A stretch of DNA of 64,000 nucleotides, taken from NCBI GenBank assembly GCA_965228975.1, contig OZ245851.1, positions 3,286,001 to 3,350,000 of the forward strand, read 5' to 3'. Below the pieces are notes generated by a model, which was not told where the DNA came from, made no database searches, and saw only the letters and a list, made by a program, of their open reading frames with translations. Shown piece after piece: positions 61,067 through 64,000 of the stretch (positions within the stretch are counted from its first letter, which is position 1; the number at the start of each line of letters is the position of its first letter). The position numbers and the translations under genes were made by a program. The DNA is from JAJFJD01 sp965228975. GTDB taxonomy: Bacteria > Pseudomonadota > Alphaproteobacteria > UBA8366.

Positions 61067-62212
61067 CTAGAATGGCAACTTGCCGGGGAAGTAATGCTCG
61101 TAGGCAAGCTTGTAGTCGGCCGAGTTGACCAAGTCGTAGAACGCGACCCGTTGGCTCCAAGCCTTTTGGCTGTCGACGACCTTCTTGAAGAACGGATCCT
61201 TGTTCAACCGCTCGAGGACCGTGTCCCATGAATCCAACTGGGCCTTCATGATCGACGTGTCGGTGCGGTAGACGTTGACCTTGCTCTTATTGATGAGCTT
61301 CTGAAGATCGGCCGAATACAGGTTCATGGCGTATCCATAGCTGGCGGTGTTCGCCGCTTCGGCGGAATATTCGAGAATTGCCTGAACTTCCTTCGGGAAC
61401 CCGTCGAACTTGCGCTTGTTGAAGATAACCTCGAAGAACTCCGCAGCCTGATGGTAGCTGCCCATGTGGTAGTGCTTCGAGACGTCCTGCGCGCCGAATT
61501 GGCTGTCGGCGGTCGGGTTGTTGAACTCGAACGCCTCGATCACGCCTTTTTCCAACGCCGGCATGATTTCGCCGCCCGGAAGCTGCGTAACCTTCAGCCC
61601 CATGCCCTGCATGATATCGGTCGCCAGACCGACCGTGCGGTACTTGAGGCCTTTCATGTCATTGACGTTGTTGATCTTCTTCTTGAACCAGCCGAGCGGC
61701 TGCGTCGGCATCGGCATCGTGAAGAAACCGACCAGGTCCAATTTCAGTTTGTCCTGCACGAGTTCGCGATAGAGGTCCTTGCCGCCACCGTAGTGGATCC
61801 ACGCAAGAATCTGCGCCGCGTTACAGCCGAACACCGGACCGGTACCGAACAAGGACGCCGCCTTGTTCTTGCCGTACCAATACGCGGTGACCGTATGACC
61901 AGCGTCCAAGACACCCTTGTGACAGGCATCCTGAACCTGGAACGCCTTCACGACCGCGCCAGCCGGCAAATAGTCGATCTTAACCCGGCCGCCGGCCATC
62001 TTCTCGACGCGCTCGACATACTGCTTCGCCATGTCCGTAAACACGCTCTTGGCGCCCCACGAACCTTGCATCTTCAGGTTGATGGTTTGCGCGCGCGAAA
62101 CGTTCGGCATCGCCACCGCCGCGGTAACACCAGCGGTCCCCATGACGGCACCTTTCAAGAAGCGGCGACGCGCTTTCCCACCAGTACCGGTTTCTGTTTT
62201 GATTTCAGCCAT
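61067..62212 (-). CDS. dctP: TRAP transporter solute-binding protein DctP, Tat-exported
   Basis: A 381-aa periplasmic receptor. The N-terminus KARRRFLKGAVMGTAGVTAAVAMPNVSRA is a twin-arginine signal. The mature part has KMQGSWGAKSVFTDMAKQYVERVEKMAGGRVKIDYLPAGAVV and the family strand NVNDMKGLKYRTVGLATDIMQGMGLKVTQLPGGEIMPALEKGVIEAFEFNNPT, with the conserved Arg that grips a carboxylate. The ligand is an organic acid of unknown kind. GGGAGGT precedes the ATG. Confidence 0.94.
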   Translation of the reverse strand: MAEIKTETGTGGKARRRFLKGAVMGTAGVTAAVAMPNVSRAQTINLKMQGSWGAKSVFTDMAKQYVERVEKMAGGRVKIDYLPAGAVVKAFQVQDACHKGVLDAGHTVTAYWYGKNKAASLFGTGPVFGCNAAQILAWIHYGGGKDLYRELVQDKLKLDLVGFFTMPMPTQPLGWFKKKINNVNDMKGLKYRTVGLATDIMQGMGLKVTQLPGGEIMPALEKGVIEAFEFNNPTADSQFGAQDVSKHYHMGSYHQAAEFFEVIFNKRKFDGFPKEVQAILEYSAEAANTASYGYAMNLYSADLQKLINKSKVNVYRTDTSIMKAQLDSWDTVLERLNKDPFFKKVVDSQKAWSQRVAFYDLVNSADYKLAYEHYFPGKLPF

Positions 62213-62503
62213 AAGAATAAACCTCCCGTTCGTAGAAACAGACAGCTTCCGTTGGCCAAAGAAGACTGTCCTACAATCCTGTTCGCATGCAGGTAGCTAA
62301 TGCTGGGGCAAGCACAACTGGTCCGAAATTCTCTTTTATAATTGGGCAATTAGTCCGGACAACTGAGCTCCCTACAACCAATAAACTATACACTCTGAGA
62401 TTAGGTCCGGGGAGTCAACACACTCATCCGCCCCCCCGGATCACATTCACAATTTACTGATTAAAAAGAGTGCAAACCCGGCATTCGAATCGGGTCTCGG
62501 CGG

Positions 62504-63469
62504 CTACGCGACCCGATCGCCAGGTTCCCGTCCGGCGGCAATAGCCTCGAGATTGTCGATGGCGCGATTCCCCATGGCGATTCGCGTTTCCGTCGTCGCG
62601 CTGCCGATATGCGGCAGCAGAAATGTATTGGGTTGGCGCCGATAGCGGGGATCGATGTCCGGTTCATTATTGAACACGTCGAGACCGGCGGCGGCCAGCT
62701 TGCCCGATCCCAACGCGCCGATCAGTGCGTCGTCGTCTACCACGGCACCCCGCGCCGTATTGATCAGCACAGCGCCGTCGGGCAGTTGGGCGATCCGCTC
62801 GGCGTTTATAAGACCCTGGCTTTCCGGTGTGGCCGGGCAATGGATCGACAGGAACTGCGACACGTTCAGCAGCGATTCCAGCGTGTCATGGAAAACAGCA
62901 CCGGCTTCCGGTTCGGCGGCGAGCCGATTCCGATTGTAGTAATGGATCTCCATATCGAGACCGCGGGCCCGCCGCGCCACCACCTGACCCACACGGCCCA
63001 TGCCGATGATGCCGAGGCGCTTGCCCGTCACCTGCGTGCCGACCATGAATTTCGGGCTCCAATCGCGCCACCCCGCGGACCGGACCAATTGTTCACCCTC
63101 CCCGGCCCGGCGCGCCGCACCCAGCATCAGCAAGATGGCGATCTCGGCTGTGGCATCGCTTAGCACGTCCGGTGTGTTCGTCACGATCAACCCGCGTTTC
63201 TTGGCGGCGGCAAGGTCGCAATGATCGACGCCGACCGAGAAATTCGCCACGGCTTTCACACTGTCCGGCAGCCGGGCCACGACCTCGGCCGAAAAGTGCT
63301 CGGTATGACACGGCAGAATGGCGAACGCCCCTTCCGACAAACGGACCAAATCATCGGCCGAATAAAGCGTATCGTCCGGATTGAGGATCGGTGCGAACGA
63401 CCGCTGCAGACGGTCCTCGACTTCATCCGGTAACTTTCGCGTGACGAGAACGACGGGCTTGTCCGGCAT
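62504..63469 (-). CDS. D-2-hydroxyacid dehydrogenase (GyaR/hydroxypyruvate reductase-like)
   Basis: A 321-aa NAD(P)-dependent enzyme: VGVDHCDLAAAKKRGLIVTNTPDVLSDATAEIAILLML, Rossmann GIIGMGRVGQ, catalytic Arg in NTARGAVVDDDAL, Glu in NNEPDID and His in LLPHIGSAT. The pattern is close to glyoxylate/hydroxypyruvate reductases. CCAGGAGG precedes the ATG at 63469. It is upstream of the TRAP operon on the same strand, separated by 291 bp. Confidence 0.93.
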   Translation of the reverse strand: MPDKPVVLVTRKLPDEVEDRLQRSFAPILNPDDTLYSADDLVRLSEGAFAILPCHTEHFSAEVVARLPDSVKAVANFSVGVDHCDLAAAKKRGLIVTNTPDVLSDATAEIAILLMLGAARRAGEGEQLVRSAGWRDWSPKFMVGTQVTGKRLGIIGMGRVGQVVARRARGLDMEIHYYNRNRLAAEPEAGAVFHDTLESLLNVSQFLSIHCPATPESQGLINAERIAQLPDGAVLINTARGAVVDDDALIGALGSGKLAAAGLDVFNNEPDIDPRYRRQPNTFLLPHIGSATTETRIAMGNRAIDNLEAIAAGREPGDRVA

Positions 63470-63631
63470 GGCTGCCTCCTGGGTTCGGAAGGGCAGCATG
63501 GTGCCGCGCCGAGAGCGCCGTATCAACAGGTGAGACGCCATCCCAAACGATGACGCGCTCAAGCAAAGTGGGTGCCGGCAAAGAAATCGAAATCGGGATG
63601 GCCGGGCGGACGGCGCCGCCGCAATCCCGGT

Positions 63632-64000
63632 TTAGAGGTGCTGCGCCGCGCCGCCTTCGACGGTACGGGCCAGACGACCGAGAAGATAGTCCACGTCCTC
63701 GGCGTCGCAATCCACCGACCCTTCGAATTGGGTCAGCACACGTTCCATGATGAGGCGGGACCGCCAATCGGGATCGCTGTCGCTGCGCTCGCCTTCGGAA
63801 ATCTTGGCGATTTCCAGGGCGCTATGGAAAGCCGGGAACAGACGTTGCGGCAACGCCGCCTTTTCATACAGCGCCTTGAGACCAAGATCGCCATCGTCGT
63901 GGATCAGGACCCGGGCATTATGCAGCGCCACATCGGCCTTATGGGCCAGGGCCGCCTCGAAGAAGTTGAGATCGCCGGTGCACAGGGCGCGCAGGATGAT
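63632..64000 (-). CDS. DUF2336 domain protein, C-terminal part, cut by window edge
   Basis: The last 122 codons of a minus-strand gene open to the right edge. It reads ILRALCTGDLNFFEAALAHKADVALHNARVLIHDDGDLGLKALYEKAALPQRLFPAFHSALEIA, the repeat-like helical pattern of DUF2336 proteins common in Alphaproteobacteria, whose function is unknown. The internal Met at 63931 is not the start. Confidence 0.8.
   Translation of the reverse strand: MILRALCTGDLNFFEAALAHKADVALHNARVLIHDDGDLGLKALYEKAALPQRLFPAFHSALEIAKISEGERSDSDPDWRSRLIMERVLTQFEGSVDCDAEDVDYLLGRLARTVEGGAAQHL

Noticed and set aside
1..64000. CRISPR arrays, insertion sequences, prophage or integrase genes
   Set aside because: No direct-repeat array, transposase, integrase or attachment-like duplication was seen anywhere in the window.

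Overview
This 64 kb window is GC-rich and almost wholly coding, with many ATGA/TGATG stop-start overlaps and no insertion sequence, phage gene, CRISPR array or rRNA. PAS_5 and DUF2336 proteins at the two edges, a two-subunit glycyl-tRNA synthetase, pyruvate phosphate dikinase and many TauD, TRAP, ABC and hydantoinase-type catabolic genes point to a free-living, metabolically versatile alphaproteobacterium, probably Rhodospirillales-like. That placement is inference from gene content only.

The most striking region is 506-8477, a selenocysteine island. It holds selA, selB, a UGA-decoding tRNA-Sec (3884-3978) and a selenoprotein of the UGSC type (506-1057, minus) whose Sec codon is an in-frame UGA at 752-754, followed by a candidate bacterial SECIS hairpin. 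Standard gene callers will split this gene in two. It follows a 377-aa partner gene that is divergent from a LysR regulator. An enolase-superfamily enzyme and a carboxymuconolactone decarboxylase-like protein lie between the Sec machinery genes. selD is not in the window.

Region 8478-21000 holds a TorF-type porin, a minus-strand operon for a four-subunit succinate dehydrogenase/fumarate reductase-type complex plus a two-subunit class I fumarase, and, divergent from it, a plus-strand cluster of two TauD-type dioxygenases around an ABC importer with two different permeases. The flavoprotein has Cys where the FAD-linking His is expected. A small heat-shock protein follows. Region 21300-33400 is a series of short units: a D-aminoacylase-type hydrolase, an SDR, an ArsR/SRPBCC pair with a perfect 26-bp operator palindrome, formate-tetrahydrofolate ligase, a DMT exporter, a hydroxyacid dehydrogenase, an acryloyl-CoA reductase-like MDR, a thiolase, and a DUF898 protein overlapping an M48 protease.

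Region 33400-49200 is mostly core: ygfZ, a tightly coupled surface-glycan operon (GT9-GT2-GT4-asparagine synthase), an orphan receiver-domain protein, ppdK, glyS, glyQ, a zinc-ribbon protein, an S49 peptidase, a DUF2007-methyltransferase fusion and the long-chain polyprenyl diphosphate synthase. Region 49200-63500 is catabolic: a DUF1445-hyuA-hyuB-dpaL operon with a divergent Lrp regulator, tRNA-Pro(CGG), two amidases, a complete TRAP transporter and a second D-2-hydroxyacid dehydrogenase. Genes run off both ends of the window.
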